Part shown: positions 1-7,145 of the stretch, piece by piece | Layout of the letters: each line of letters begins with the position of its first letter | Numbering within the stretch: the stretch's first letter is position 1 | NCBI GenBank assembly: GCA_902362705.1 | Contig: CABIXK010000006.1 | Coordinates: forward strand, 83,770-101,867 | DNA length: 18,098 bases | DNA from: Rikenellaceae bacterium | Lineage (GTDB): Bacteria > Bacteroidota > Bacteroidia > Bacteroidales > Rikenellaceae | Reading direction: 5' to 3' | Program-made: the position numbers and the translations under genes | The notes under the pieces: model-generated | Databases searched by the model: none | Seen by the model: the letters and a program-made list of their open reading frames with translations, nothing else | Told to the model about the DNA's origin: nothing

Positions 1-30
1 TTGAAAGAGGAAAGTTGAAAATGAAAAATG
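1..30. repeat. AT-rich degenerate word repeat (GAAAgttGAAAATGAAAAATG type)
   Basis: The sequence is built from variants of GAAA and AATGA words in a background that is otherwise about two thirds GC. The 3' end of the neighbouring minus-strand gene (51-63) also contains ATT-CATT words. Such low-complexity intergenic words are common in Bacteroidales genomes; a function is not known to me. Confidence 0.4.
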
Positions 31-52
31 GAAGGCGGCGACGCGCAGCCCA

Positions 53-1153
53 TTATTCATTCATTGCTGCGCCGCACGCCGTCTCCTGCTCGTAGAGCGC
101 GTCGAAGAGGGCGCGCAGCCGCTCGCGGTCGGCGATCAGGCGGCGCAGGGCGTCGAGCCGGCGGGCGTTCTCCGAGCCGGCGATCCAGAGCCGCAGGTAG
201 CCGCCCTCGGCGTATTTGCGCTCGAGGTGGTCGAGCGTGCGGGCGTAGTGCCCCTCGCGGTCGAGCCCGGGGGTGTGGGCTAGGCCGTATTGGATCGTGC
301 GGCGGAGGATGGTCGCGGGGTCGATCTGCCGGTCGGCCTCGGCCACGATGCGCCCGTAGAGGCTGCGCGGCGCGCGCTCCGACGAGGCGCGGTGGTCTTC
401 GGCCGCCTTGCGCATGGTGTCGATCCGCTCGGGGGTGAACCAGCGGCGGAGCGTCGCGTCGGCGGCGAGGATGCGCCCCGAGTCGAGGTGGTGGCGTTCG
501 CGCCCGTAGGCGAGCCCCGTGTCGTGGTAGAGGGCCACGGCGAGGGCGGTCGCGGGGTCGGCGCCGAGACCGATCGCCAGGTCGAGGCTCCGCGCGGCGA
601 CCGCCAGTGCGTGGTCGGTGCCGTGGCCCCGGTCGAAGGAGGCGTAGCGGGGCAGGATCTCGCCCGCGAGGTAGTCGGCGAGCTCTGCGGGGATCGCCGC
701 GACGGCGCCTTCGAGCGCCAGCAGGCGGCGCTTGGTATCCACGCCGCCGGCGTATCCCGTCAGCGTGCCGTCGCTGCCCACCACGCGGTGGCACGGTATG
801 AGGATCGGCAGCGGGTTGCGGTGGTTGGCCGCCCCCACGGCGCGGCACGCCCGCGGCCGGCCGACCTGCGCGGCGATCTGCGCATAGGAGCGGGTGGCGC
901 CGTGGGGGATCGCCTCCAGCGCCCGCCAGACCTCCTGCCGGAAGGGCGTCCCGTCGGGGGCGAGCGGCAGGGAGAATTGCCGCCGCAGCCCCGCGAAGTA
1001 TTCGTCGATCTGCCGTGCCGCCTCGCGCAGCAGGGGTGTGGGCGGGGCGTCGGTGTCGGGCGTGCCGCCGAAGTCGAGGCGTACGAGCGCCCGGTCGGCG
1101 GCCGTGAGCGTCAGCGGCCCGAGAGGCGAGCGGAGGGTGTGGCGGTGGGTCAT
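53..1153 (-). CDS. Fusion of O6-alkylguanine-DNA alkyltransferase (Ogt/MGMT) and HD-domain phosphohydrolase
   Basis: A 366-residue protein joins two normally separate enzymes. Residues 1-150 match methylated-DNA-[protein]-cysteine S-methyltransferase: GTPFRQEVWRAL (68-79), the helix-turn-helix region around SYAQIA, the arginine-finger region RAVGAANHRNP, and the acceptor motif IPCHRV with Cys121. This part would repair O6-alkylguanine by suicidal transfer to Cys121. Residues about 155-366 match an HD superfamily protein: H177-GTDH, the H210-D211 pair in ALYHDTG, HH221-222, H254 and EADRQID (D274), the usual metal ligands of a phosphohydrolase; its substrate is unknown. The ATG at 1153 is used because it directly precedes the alkyltransferase core; the frame stays open upstream but holds no family residues. 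A terminator separates it from the peptidase gene upstream, yet no clear promoter is seen in the 84-bp gap. No stop or frameshift lies between the domains, so the fusion appears genuine. Confidence 0.88.
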   Translation of the reverse strand: MTHRHTLRSPLGPLTLTAADRALVRLDFGGTPDTDAPPTPLLREAARQIDEYFAGLRRQFSLPLAPDGTPFRQEVWRALEAIPHGATRSYAQIAAQVGRPRACRAVGAANHRNPLPILIPCHRVVGSDGTLTGYAGGVDTKRRLLALEGAVAAIPAELADYLAGEILPRYASFDRGHGTDHALAVAARSLDLAIGLGADPATALAVALYHDTGLAYGRERHHLDSGRILAADATLRRWFTPERIDTMRKAAEDHRASSERAPRSLYGRIVAEADRQIDPATILRRTIQYGLAHTPGLDREGHYARTLDHLERKYAEGGYLRLWIAGSENARRLDALRRLIADRERLRALFDALYEQETACGAAMNE

Positions 1154-1176
1154 CGGTGCGGGGTGTTTCCGAAAGA

Positions 1177-1213
1177 CGAAGGGGCCGCCCGAGCATATCG
1201 GCCGGCCCCTTCG
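1177..1213 (-). terminator. Intrinsic terminator after the DPP IV-like gene
   Basis: An 11-bp perfect stem (CGAAGGGGCCG at 1177-1187 pairs with CGGCCCCTTCG at 1203-1213) with a 15-nt loop is followed on the minus strand by a modest U-rich stretch (GUCUUUC). It lies 24 bp beyond the peptidase stop codon and before the start of the next gene, so some read-through to the alkyltransferase fusion is possible. Confidence 0.6.
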
Positions 1214-1236
1214 CTTCGCGGTGGGGTCGGGCACGA

Positions 1237-3375
1237 TCAGAGGTGCTCGAGCGTGTAGTCGATCATCTTCTGCCGCACGTTGTGGCTGTCCGACGGCATC
1301 ATCGAGTGGTTCTGGTCGGGGTAGACCATCATGTCGTAGCTCTTGCCCGCGCGGTTGAGCGCCCGGGCCATCTCCATCGCGTTCTGGAAGTGGACGTTGT
1401 CGTCGGCCGTGCCGTGGATCATCAGCAGGCGGGTCTTCCTGTCGTCGAGCATCCGCGCGAAGTGGATGGGCGAGTTGTCGTCGTAGCCCGAGGCGTTGTA
1501 CTGGGGCAGGTTGTTGTAGACCTCGGTGTAGATCGTGTCGTAGTAGCGCCACGAGGTGACGGGCGCCACGGCGATGGCCATGCGGAAGAGCCCGTGGCCC
1601 TTCAGCGCGCAGCTCAGGGCCATGAAGCCGCCGTAGGACCAGCCGTAGATGCCGATGCGGGCGGCGTCGACCCACGGCTGCGCCGCCAGGTAGCGGGCCA
1701 CCGAGAGCTGGTCCTCGACCTCCAGTGCGCCCAGGCGCCCGTAGGTCTGCTTCTTGAACTGCTCGCCGCGGAATCCCGTGCCGCGCCCGTCGGCGCATAC
1801 CACCACGTAGCCCTTGTCGACCAGCGCATCCTCCCAGTCCATCGACCAGCGGTCCTGCACCGACTGCGAGCCGGGGCCCGAGTACTGGGTCATCAGCACG
1901 GGGTACTGCCGCGCGGGGTCGAAGTCGCGCGGACGCAGGATCCACGCCTCGAGCGAGTCGCCCCGCTCGGTGGGGATGCGCAGGAACTCCTTGACGGGAC
2001 GCTGTCGCGCGGCGAGCTCCTCGCCCAGGGCGCGGCTGTCGCGCAGCGTGCGCACCGGGCGCCCCTCGCCGTCGCACACCTCCACGCGGTTGGGCGTCGC
2101 GGCGTTGGAGAAGGTCGAGATGTAGTACTTCATGCCGGCGCTCGGGGCGACGGAGTAGAACCCTTCGCCCGTGGTCAGACGCCGCTTGTCGCGGCCGTCG
2201 AGGCGCACGCTGTAGAGGTTGCGGCGGATGGGCGACCCCTCGGTCGAGAGGTACCACACGCGCTTGGAGGTGGCTCCCACCACCTCGGTGACCTCCCACT
2301 CGCCGCGCGTCACGGCGCCCAGCAGCCCGGCGCGCACGTTGTAGAGGTAGAGGTGCATCCACCCCGTGTGGCTCTCCTGCCGCACCAGGAAGCGGTCCTT
2401 GTCGACGAAGAGGATCGAGCGGCTGGAGGGGCGCTCGACGTACTGCTGCGAGCGCTCCTCGTAGACGGTGTGCTGCGCGCCGCCCGGCTCGCAGACGACC
2501 ATCTCGAAGGTGTTCTGCCGGCGGTTGAGACGCTGGTAGAAGAGCTTGCCGTCGGGCGTCCAGCCCAGCCCCGGCAGGTACTGGTCGCTCTCCGCGCCGG
2601 TGTCGATGCGCCGCTTGGCGCCCGACTGGAGGTCGCAGACCCACAGCTCGACTGTCGAGTTGCGCTCGCCGGCCTTGGGGTATTTGAAGGTGTAGGGGGT
2701 GTTGTAGAGCTTGTTGTCGAAGCGCATCATCTCCATCGTCGGCACGTTGCGCTCGTCGAAGCGCAAGAAGGCGATCTGGCGGCTGTCGGGCGAGAAAGCG
2801 AAGGCCTTGGTGAAGCCGAACTCCTCCTCGTAGACCCAGTCGGTGGTGCCGTTGATGACCTCGTTCCACACGCCGTCGTCGGTCAGGCGCGTCGTGCGGC
2901 CCGAGGCGATGTCGTAGAGGTAGAGGTCGTTGCGGTCCGAGTAGGCGATCTGCCGCCCGTCGGGCGAGAAGGTGGCGTCGCGCGGCGCTTCGGCCTCGCG
3001 CAGCACCGGCCGCACGCTCTGTCCCTCGGCCAGATGGTATGAGGTGGTGAACGAATGGCGGTAGATGGGCGTGCGGCCCGACCAGAGGAGGATGCGCCGC
3101 TCGTCGGGCGAGAGGGCGTAGCCGGCGATGCGCAGCTCGGAGGCCGTGGCCGGGAGGAGCTTCTCGCCCGGCGTGTCGGCGGCGTAGGAGTAGCGCAGGA
3201 CCTGGTTGCCCTCGAGCGTGGTGTAGTGTTCGCCGTCGGCCGTCGAGCGAATGCCGTAGACGCCCTCGTTCATCGAACGCAGGCGGGCGATCTCGGCGTA
3301 CCGGCCCTGGGCCGTGGCAGGGCGGATGGCGCCCGCGAGCAGGCAGGCGGCCAGAAGGATGCGGTGGAGAGTCAA
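1237..3375 (-). CDS. Dipeptidyl peptidase IV-like S9 family serine peptidase, secreted
   Basis: A 712-residue exported peptidase that should remove N-terminal dipeptides, typically Xaa-Pro, in the periplasm. Residues 1-22 form a signal peptide ending in ATA-Q. The N-terminal part is a beta-propeller (DPPIV_N) with repeated LSPDERRI and FSPDGRQIAYS blades and the DWVYEEEFGF segment (glutamates 183-185), which corresponds to the Glu pair that binds the substrate amino terminus in human DPP4. The C-terminal alpha/beta-hydrolase domain carries the triad S580 (GWSYGGF), D658 (HGTADDNVHF) and H690 (YPDQNHS). The spacing from Ser to Asp (78) and to His (110) equals that in human DPP4 (S630, D708, H740). 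The start is a TTG at 3375: no ATG occurs between the upstream gene and the signal peptide, and the first internal ATG (residue 35) would remove it. It sits 26 bp after the upstream gene, probably in one operon. Confidence 0.93.
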   Translation of the reverse strand: MTLHRILLAACLLAGAIRPATAQGRYAEIARLRSMNEGVYGIRSTADGEHYTTLEGNQVLRYSYAADTPGEKLLPATASELRIAGYALSPDERRILLWSGRTPIYRHSFTTSYHLAEGQSVRPVLREAEAPRDATFSPDGRQIAYSDRNDLYLYDIASGRTTRLTDDGVWNEVINGTTDWVYEEEFGFTKAFAFSPDSRQIAFLRFDERNVPTMEMMRFDNKLYNTPYTFKYPKAGERNSTVELWVCDLQSGAKRRIDTGAESDQYLPGLGWTPDGKLFYQRLNRRQNTFEMVVCEPGGAQHTVYEERSQQYVERPSSRSILFVDKDRFLVRQESHTGWMHLYLYNVRAGLLGAVTRGEWEVTEVVGATSKRVWYLSTEGSPIRRNLYSVRLDGRDKRRLTTGEGFYSVAPSAGMKYYISTFSNAATPNRVEVCDGEGRPVRTLRDSRALGEELAARQRPVKEFLRIPTERGDSLEAWILRPRDFDPARQYPVLMTQYSGPGSQSVQDRWSMDWEDALVDKGYVVVCADGRGTGFRGEQFKKQTYGRLGALEVEDQLSVARYLAAQPWVDAARIGIYGWSYGGFMALSCALKGHGLFRMAIAVAPVTSWRYYDTIYTEVYNNLPQYNASGYDDNSPIHFARMLDDRKTRLLMIHGTADDNVHFQNAMEMARALNRAGKSYDMMVYPDQNHSMMPSDSHNVRQKMIDYTLEHL

Positions 3376-3401
3376 GGTTGCAGGGTTTTTCGGGTGGGTT
3401 T

Positions 3402-4088
3402 TCAGATGTCTTCGACGTCGAAGTCGTAGCCCAGGCGCTTGCCCGTGACGAACTTCGAGTTATCCATGCGGGTGTTGAACTGGTCGACCGTCACACGCTT
3501 GTTGTGGTCGAAGGGGGGCATCAGCAGGTCGAAGCGCAGCGAGAAGTCGATGGCCGCCTCCAGGACGGCGATCAGCGCCTCGCGGTCGAGCTCCTCGCTG
3601 CCGAAGCGGTCGGCGCGCAGCGACTCCTGCCCCTTGCCCTCGACGAAGTAGCGGCGGTCGCGGTTGATGAACAGCCGCCCGATGAGGTAGCCCTCGTCGG
3701 CGTTGCGGTTGTACTTGAACGAGTCGGAGAGGAAGTTGTAGATGTTGACCACGCCGCAGTAGCCGTTCTCCTCGTCGCGGATGACGTAGGGGTTGCGGTG
3801 CACGGGGTGGTCGTCGGGGAAGCGGAAGACGTCGGTGTGCATCTGGAAGATGAGCAGGTCGTCGGCGATCTGGAGCTGGGCCTCGAACTTGCCGCGGTCG
3901 CGGTATTCGAGCCGCACGTGGCGGTCGAGCCGCCCGTCGAGCTGGTCGTCCATCTCCGAGGCCATCTCCAGCAGCGTCTCCTTCAGCAGGTTCATCGCCG
4001 CGAAGGTGTTGTCGAAGATCCGCTGCTTGAGGTTCGACTTGCGGACGAAGGCGTCGAGGATCTGCCGGCGTACGGGGGAGGTTTCCAT
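3402..4088 (-). CDS. Conserved Bacteroidales protein of unknown function
   Basis: A 228-residue cytoplasmic protein without signal peptide or membrane segment. I recognise it only as a protein widespread in Bacteroides and relatives, with a helical N-terminus (METSPVRRQILDAF), a central mixed region (HVRLEYRDRGKFEAQL, IFQMHTDVFRF), the segment YCGVVNIYNFLSDSFKYNRN, and a C-terminal part (DLLMPPFDHNKRVTVDQFNT). It is acidic and rich in aromatic residues; no catalytic motif is evident. The ATG at 4088 is chosen because the family sequence begins METSPVRRQ; the frame is open further upstream only as a shadow of the glucosaminidase gene. It lies between the glucosaminidase (29 bp upstream) and the DPP IV gene (26 bp downstream), so all three are probably transcribed together. 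Whether they share a process is unknown. Confidence 0.82.
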   Translation of the reverse strand: METSPVRRQILDAFVRKSNLKQRIFDNTFAAMNLLKETLLEMASEMDDQLDGRLDRHVRLEYRDRGKFEAQLQIADDLLIFQMHTDVFRFPDDHPVHRNPYVIRDEENGYCGVVNIYNFLSDSFKYNRNADEGYLIGRLFINRDRRYFVEGKGQESLRADRFGSEELDREALIAVLEAAIDFSLRFDLLMPPFDHNKRVTVDQFNTRMDNSKFVTGKRLGYDFDVEDI

Positions 4089-4117
4089 AGGTGGTGCGGT
4101 GGTTTGGGGTGGGTGAA

Positions 4118-5143
4118 TTAGCGGATGCGCAGTTCGCGCCCGGCCTGGAGCGTCTCGCCGCGGCGCAGGCCGTTGAGCTTCTCGACCGCGGCCGTGCGCA
4201 GGCCGTAGGACTGGCCCACGGCGTAGGCCGTCTCGCCCTGGCGGCAGACGTGGTGGCGGGCGTTGCCCTCCCAGAGCCGCTTCTTGCGCTCGATGTAGAC
4301 CACCTCGCCGGTCATGGGCTGCGCCCGCTTGTCCTTCAGGTCGTTGAACTTGCGCAGGTTGCGCGGCGCGATGCGGAACAGCTCGCCCAGGCGCTCGAAC
4401 GTGTCGCCCTCCTTGGCCAGGACGTAGTGCACGCCGTTGGTGGCGTAGACGTTGTAGCCGCGGTGGGCGTTGATCGTCACGCGGTAGTCGTCCGGGTCGA
4501 CGAGCTCCGACGAGCGGGCCCCCTGCTCGACGCTGCTCTGGCCCGAGAACCACTCCTCGGGTTCGTTCTGCGCGGGCTTGCTCGAGGCGTAGAGCCGCTC
4601 GCCGTCGGGGCGGTCGAGCAGGTGCAGCTCGCACTCCTCGATGATGCGGATGAGCCGCTGCGCATAGTCGGGCGCCGTGGCGTAGCCCGCGGCCTTGAGC
4701 CCGCGGGCCCAGCTGCGGTAGTCGTTCGAGGCGTAGACGAAGAGCGAGTCGTAGCGCGGCTGCGAGTCGAGAAATTCGGCGTGGTCGTGATACGACGCCT
4801 CGACCGACGGATAGGCGCGGAAGCACTCGCCGCGCGCGTCGTCGTCGTGGAAGACGCGCTCGCCCGTCCAGTTCTTCTTGCACTTGATGCCGAAGTGGTT
4901 GTTCGAGCTCTTCGACAGGGTGCTGTTGCCGCAGTCCGATTCGAGGATGCCCTGCGCCATGGTGATGCTCGCGGGGATGCCGTAGCGCTCCATCTGCTCC
5001 ACGGCGATCGACTTGTAGCGGTCGATGTACTCCTCGCGCGTCATGCGGCTCCCCTTGCGGGCGGGCTGCTGGGCGGCGGCCGCGAGCGGGAGGGCGAGCA
5101 GGATTATTCCTGCGAGCAGAATTGGCTTTTTCGAAATATTCAT
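4118..5143 (-). CDS. Exported N-acetylglucosaminidase (GH73) with two LysM domains
   Basis: A 341-residue peptidoglycan hydrolase. Residues 1-25 are a signal peptide (MNISKKPILLAGIILLALPLAAAAQ region is hydrophobic after two lysines). Residues about 40-178 form the glucosaminidase domain, with the catalytic glutamate E68 in AQGILESDCGNS and the typical NNHFGIKC, AYPSVEASYHDHAEFL and GLKAAGYATAPDYAQRLI segments. Two LysM modules for glycan binding follow at about 239-284 (VLAKEGDTFERLGELFRI) and 297-340 (HVCRQGETAYAVGQSYGL). It should cleave beta-1,4 bonds of GlcNAc in the wall during growth or division. The ATG at 5143 starts directly at the signal peptide; a TTG 24 bases upstream is in frame but lies in the untranslated leader. 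It is the first gene of the minus-strand operon and has a clear promoter. Confidence 0.92.
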   Translation of the reverse strand: MNISKKPILLAGIILLALPLAAAAQQPARKGSRMTREEYIDRYKSIAVEQMERYGIPASITMAQGILESDCGNSTLSKSSNNHFGIKCKKNWTGERVFHDDDARGECFRAYPSVEASYHDHAEFLDSQPRYDSLFVYASNDYRSWARGLKAAGYATAPDYAQRLIRIIEECELHLLDRPDGERLYASSKPAQNEPEEWFSGQSSVEQGARSSELVDPDDYRVTINAHRGYNVYATNGVHYVLAKEGDTFERLGELFRIAPRNLRKFNDLKDKRAQPMTGEVVYIERKKRLWEGNARHHVCRQGETAYAVGQSYGLRTAAVEKLNGLRRGETLQAGRELRIR

Positions 5144-5169
5144 TATCTTTGTTGTCGCATTTAACAAAA

Positions 5170-5201
5170 CAAAGGTATAGTTTTCTGCGGAGAATTACAA
5201 A
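5170..5201 (-). promoter_or_regulatory. Bacteroidetes-type promoter of the glucosaminidase operon
   Basis: On the minus strand a TTTG (5198-5201) is followed after 20 nt by TACCTTTG (5170-5177), a full match to the TAnnTTTG -7 element. The start codon at 5143 lies 26 bases downstream, giving a leader of about 20 nt. Confidence 0.75.
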
Positions 5202-5301
5202 GGCAACGACCTACTTTCCTGCGCCGGAGCCCCGCGGCTGTCGTCCGACGCGCGGGGGTATGCGGTTGCTTTTGATTGTATTACGATAAATCGAACGAGT
5301 T

Positions 5302-6075
5302 ATGCCAGTTGCAGAGAGGCAACCAGACGACCGGCGCCCCGCAGCGGCGGGGGTGGGTGGCGCGGCGCGCCTGCACGTCGTCACCCCGGTGAAGGATTCC
5401 ATAGACCTGACCCTGCAGACCGCGGCCGCCGTGCTCGTCTCGCGGACCGCGGAGCCCTTCCTCTATACGATCTACAACGACTTCAGTACCCCCGAAAATA
5501 CGGCCCTGCTCGAGCGCAAGTCGCGCGAGATGGGCTTCCGGCTCGTCAACCTGGCCGATCTGACCGACACCCCCTCGCCCAACTACCTGGTGACGCTGCG
5601 CACGGCGCAGCGCGAAGCAGTCGAGGCGGGGGCGTCGCTGCTGATCGTCGAGTCGGACGTGGTGGTGGATCCCGACACCGTGCGCCGGCTGGTCGAGGGC
5701 GCCGCCGAGCGTCCGCGCTGCGCGCTGGCCGCTGCCGTGACCGTCGACGAGCGGGGCGAGGTCAACTACCCCTACCTGCGCATGAAGGGCCGGCGGGGCG
5801 TGGTCGAGGAGAGCAAGCACCTGAGCTTCTGCTGCACGCTGCTCACCCACGCCTTCCTCTCGGCCGTCGACTTCGCGGCGCTCGACCCGGCCAAGCAGTG
5901 GTTTGACGTCTCGATCTCGCACATGGCCCTGCGCGCCGACTTCTCCAACTACGTCTTCTGCGACGTGCGGGTGCTCCACCGCCCCCACGGCAGCCGTCCG
6001 TGGAAGATGCTCAAGTATTCGAGCCGCCTGAAATACTACTGGCAGAAGTTCCTCAAGGGGCGCGACAAGATCTGA
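5302..6075 (+). CDS. Family 2 (GT-A) glycosyltransferase
   Basis: A 257-residue predicted cytoplasmic GT-A glycosyltransferase. It shows the nucleotide-sugar fold elements HVVTPVKDSIDLT (25-37), YTIYNDFST with D60, and IVESDVVVDPDT (115-126), where the acidic cluster takes the place of the metal-binding DxD motif. The C-terminal half has a conserved-looking AKQWFDVSISHMALRA region and a basic tail (PWKMLKYSSRLKYYW). The sugar and acceptor cannot be told from sequence. The first 23 residues are an Ala/Gly/Arg-rich extension outside the fold; the ATG at 5302 is the only ATG available, though a later GTG start is possible. The next glycosyltransferase begins four bases after the stop, so the two form an operon, probably acting in surface polysaccharide or lipid glycosylation. 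It is divergent from the glucosaminidase gene; no convincing promoter was found in the 158-bp gap. Confidence 0.82.
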   Translation: MPVAERQPDDRRPAAAGVGGAARLHVVTPVKDSIDLTLQTAAAVLVSRTAEPFLYTIYNDFSTPENTALLERKSREMGFRLVNLADLTDTPSPNYLVTLRTAQREAVEAGASLLIVESDVVVDPDTVRRLVEGAAERPRCALAAAVTVDERGEVNYPYLRMKGRRGVVEESKHLSFCCTLLTHAFLSAVDFAALDPAKQWFDVSISHMALRADFSNYVFCDVRVLHRPHGSRPWKMLKYSSRLKYYWQKFLKGRDKI

Positions 6076-6079
6076 TCCC

Positions 6080-6862
6080 ATGGTCGACATCTCGGTCATC
6101 GTACCCGTATACAACATGGAGGGCTTCCTGCGCGAGACCCTCGACTCGATTGCGGCTGCGACCCCCTCCCTCGAGGCCGCGGGGCGCAGCCTCGAAGTGG
6201 TGGTCATCGACGACGGGTCGCGCGACGGCTCGCTGCGCCTGGCCCGCGAATACGCCGCCTCGCACCCCTCGGTGCGGGTGCTCTCGCAACCCAACCGCGG
6301 GCTGGCGGCGGCGCGCAACCGGGCGATCGCCGAGGCGCGCGGGCGCTATCTCTTCCCGCTCGACGCCGACGACCTGCTGGGCCCCGACTTCCTGGTCGGG
6401 GCGGCCGAGGTGCTCGACCGTCGCCCCGAAGTGAAGGTCGTGAGCGGCCAAAACGAGTTTTTCGGCGACCGCACGGGCGCCTGGAGGCTGCCCGACTTCT
6501 CGCTGGAGCTGCTCGCGCGGCGCAACCTGATCTGCGCCAGCGCGCTCTACCGCCGCAGCGACTGGGAGCGCGCGGGCGGCTACTGCGAGCAGATCGTCTG
6601 CTACGAGGACTGGGATTTCTGGATCGCGGTGCTCAAGGATGGCGGCGAGGTGGTGCGGCTGCCCCGCCCGGCGATCCGCTACCGCATCCGCGGCGGGTCG
6701 ATGCGCGTGCGCGGCCGCCGCTTCAAGCGCGAAGTGGTCGACACGCTCAACGCCCGCCACGGCGACTTCTTCGAGCGCGTGCTGTGCGGCCCGCTGCGCT
6801 ACCACCGCACCTGGTCGCGGCCGTGGAACAGGCTTCTGCGCCTGCTCCGCTTCGGGCGATAG
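6080..6862 (+). CDS. Family 2 glycosyltransferase
   Basis: A 260-residue inverting GT2 enzyme. The canonical motifs are all present: ISVIVPVYNMEGFLRETLDS at the N-terminus, VVVIDDGSRDGS (D44-D45, nucleotide binding), QPNRGLAAARNRAI, the metal-binding LDADD (95-98) and the ED pair at 176-177 (CYEDWDFW), the usual position of the catalytic base. There is no membrane segment; the C-terminus is basic (RPWNRLLRLLRFGR), which could favour association with the membrane. Translation starts four bases after the stop of the preceding glycosyltransferase, so coupled expression is likely. Donor and acceptor cannot be inferred. No polymerase, flippase or other pathway gene is adjacent, so this is not a full polysaccharide cluster. 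Confidence 0.9.
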   Translation: MVDISVIVPVYNMEGFLRETLDSIAAATPSLEAAGRSLEVVVIDDGSRDGSLRLAREYAASHPSVRVLSQPNRGLAAARNRAIAEARGRYLFPLDADDLLGPDFLVGAAEVLDRRPEVKVVSGQNEFFGDRTGAWRLPDFSLELLARRNLICASALYRRSDWERAGGYCEQIVCYEDWDFWIAVLKDGGEVVRLPRPAIRYRIRGGSMRVRGRRFKREVVDTLNARHGDFFERVLCGPLRYHRTWSRPWNRLLRLLRFGR

Positions 6863-6909
6863 ACGGGTCCCGACGGGCGGCCTGTCGCCGCACTGTAATC
6901 CGAGAAACG

Positions 6910-7036
6910 AAAAAGACGGTGTGTCATAATGGCAACCTGCTGCCTTGTCGTCGGGCTTCGGGCTCGGTCATTTACGTAGCGTAAACTTCCGTCGTCACCA
7001 TCAACGCCTTGCATCTTGCTCATTCTGACGCACCTT
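6910..7036 (-). other. Possible structured RNA or interspersed intergenic element
   Basis: This gene-free stretch is less GC-rich than its surroundings and holds several small hairpins: UGCGUC/GAUGCA around an 11-nt loop on the minus strand (7011-7033), UUUACG/CGUAAA around a 3-nt loop (6971-6985), and GGCA/UGCC (6931-6944). On the minus strand it ends in five U residues (6910-6914). It starts just after the hairpin that follows nfnB. The minus strand can be read as an open frame (MSKMQGVDGDDGSLRYVN and on), but the codons do not resemble those of neighbouring genes and the frame runs into the antisense of the glycosyltransferase. Orientation and function are uncertain. Confidence 0.3.
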
Positions 7037-7037
7037 A

Positions 7038-7078
7038 AAGGGCGTGTGCCGAAAATATTCATTTCGACACACGCCCTT
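7038..7078 (-). terminator. Strong hairpin, probable terminator of the nfnAB transcript
   Basis: AAGGGCGTGTG (7038-7048) pairs perfectly with CACACGCCCTT (7068-7078). After one mismatch the stem continues with CGAAA/TTTCG and a 7-nt loop. On the minus strand the stem ends in CCCUUUAAGG, a short U run; on the plus strand no U run follows. It lies 67 bp beyond the nfnB stop and may also slow transcripts arriving from the glycosyltransferases. Confidence 0.55.
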
Positions 7079-7145
7079 GCGTCGGCGTGATTGGCGGCCC
7101 GGCCGCTTCGGTTCGCCCGGGTGCGACCCGGACCCGGCCGCGGGG

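Noticed and set aside
1156..3042. Very long open frame on the plus strand opposite the DPP IV gene
   Set aside because: It is a shadow frame caused by high GC content; composition is Val/Ala/His/Arg-rich without motifs, while the minus strand carries a full catalytic triad.
5211..5301. Promoter for the glycosyltransferase operon
   Set aside because: TTTG at 5271 and TAAATCGA at 5287 do not have the right spacing or a TAnnTTTG match.
6799..7080. Minus-strand open frame through the intergenic element, reading MSKMQGVDGDDGSLRYVN
   Set aside because: It runs into the antisense of the glycosyltransferase, has no family resemblance I can support, and its codon use does not fit the neighbours. Kept only as part of a possible repeat.
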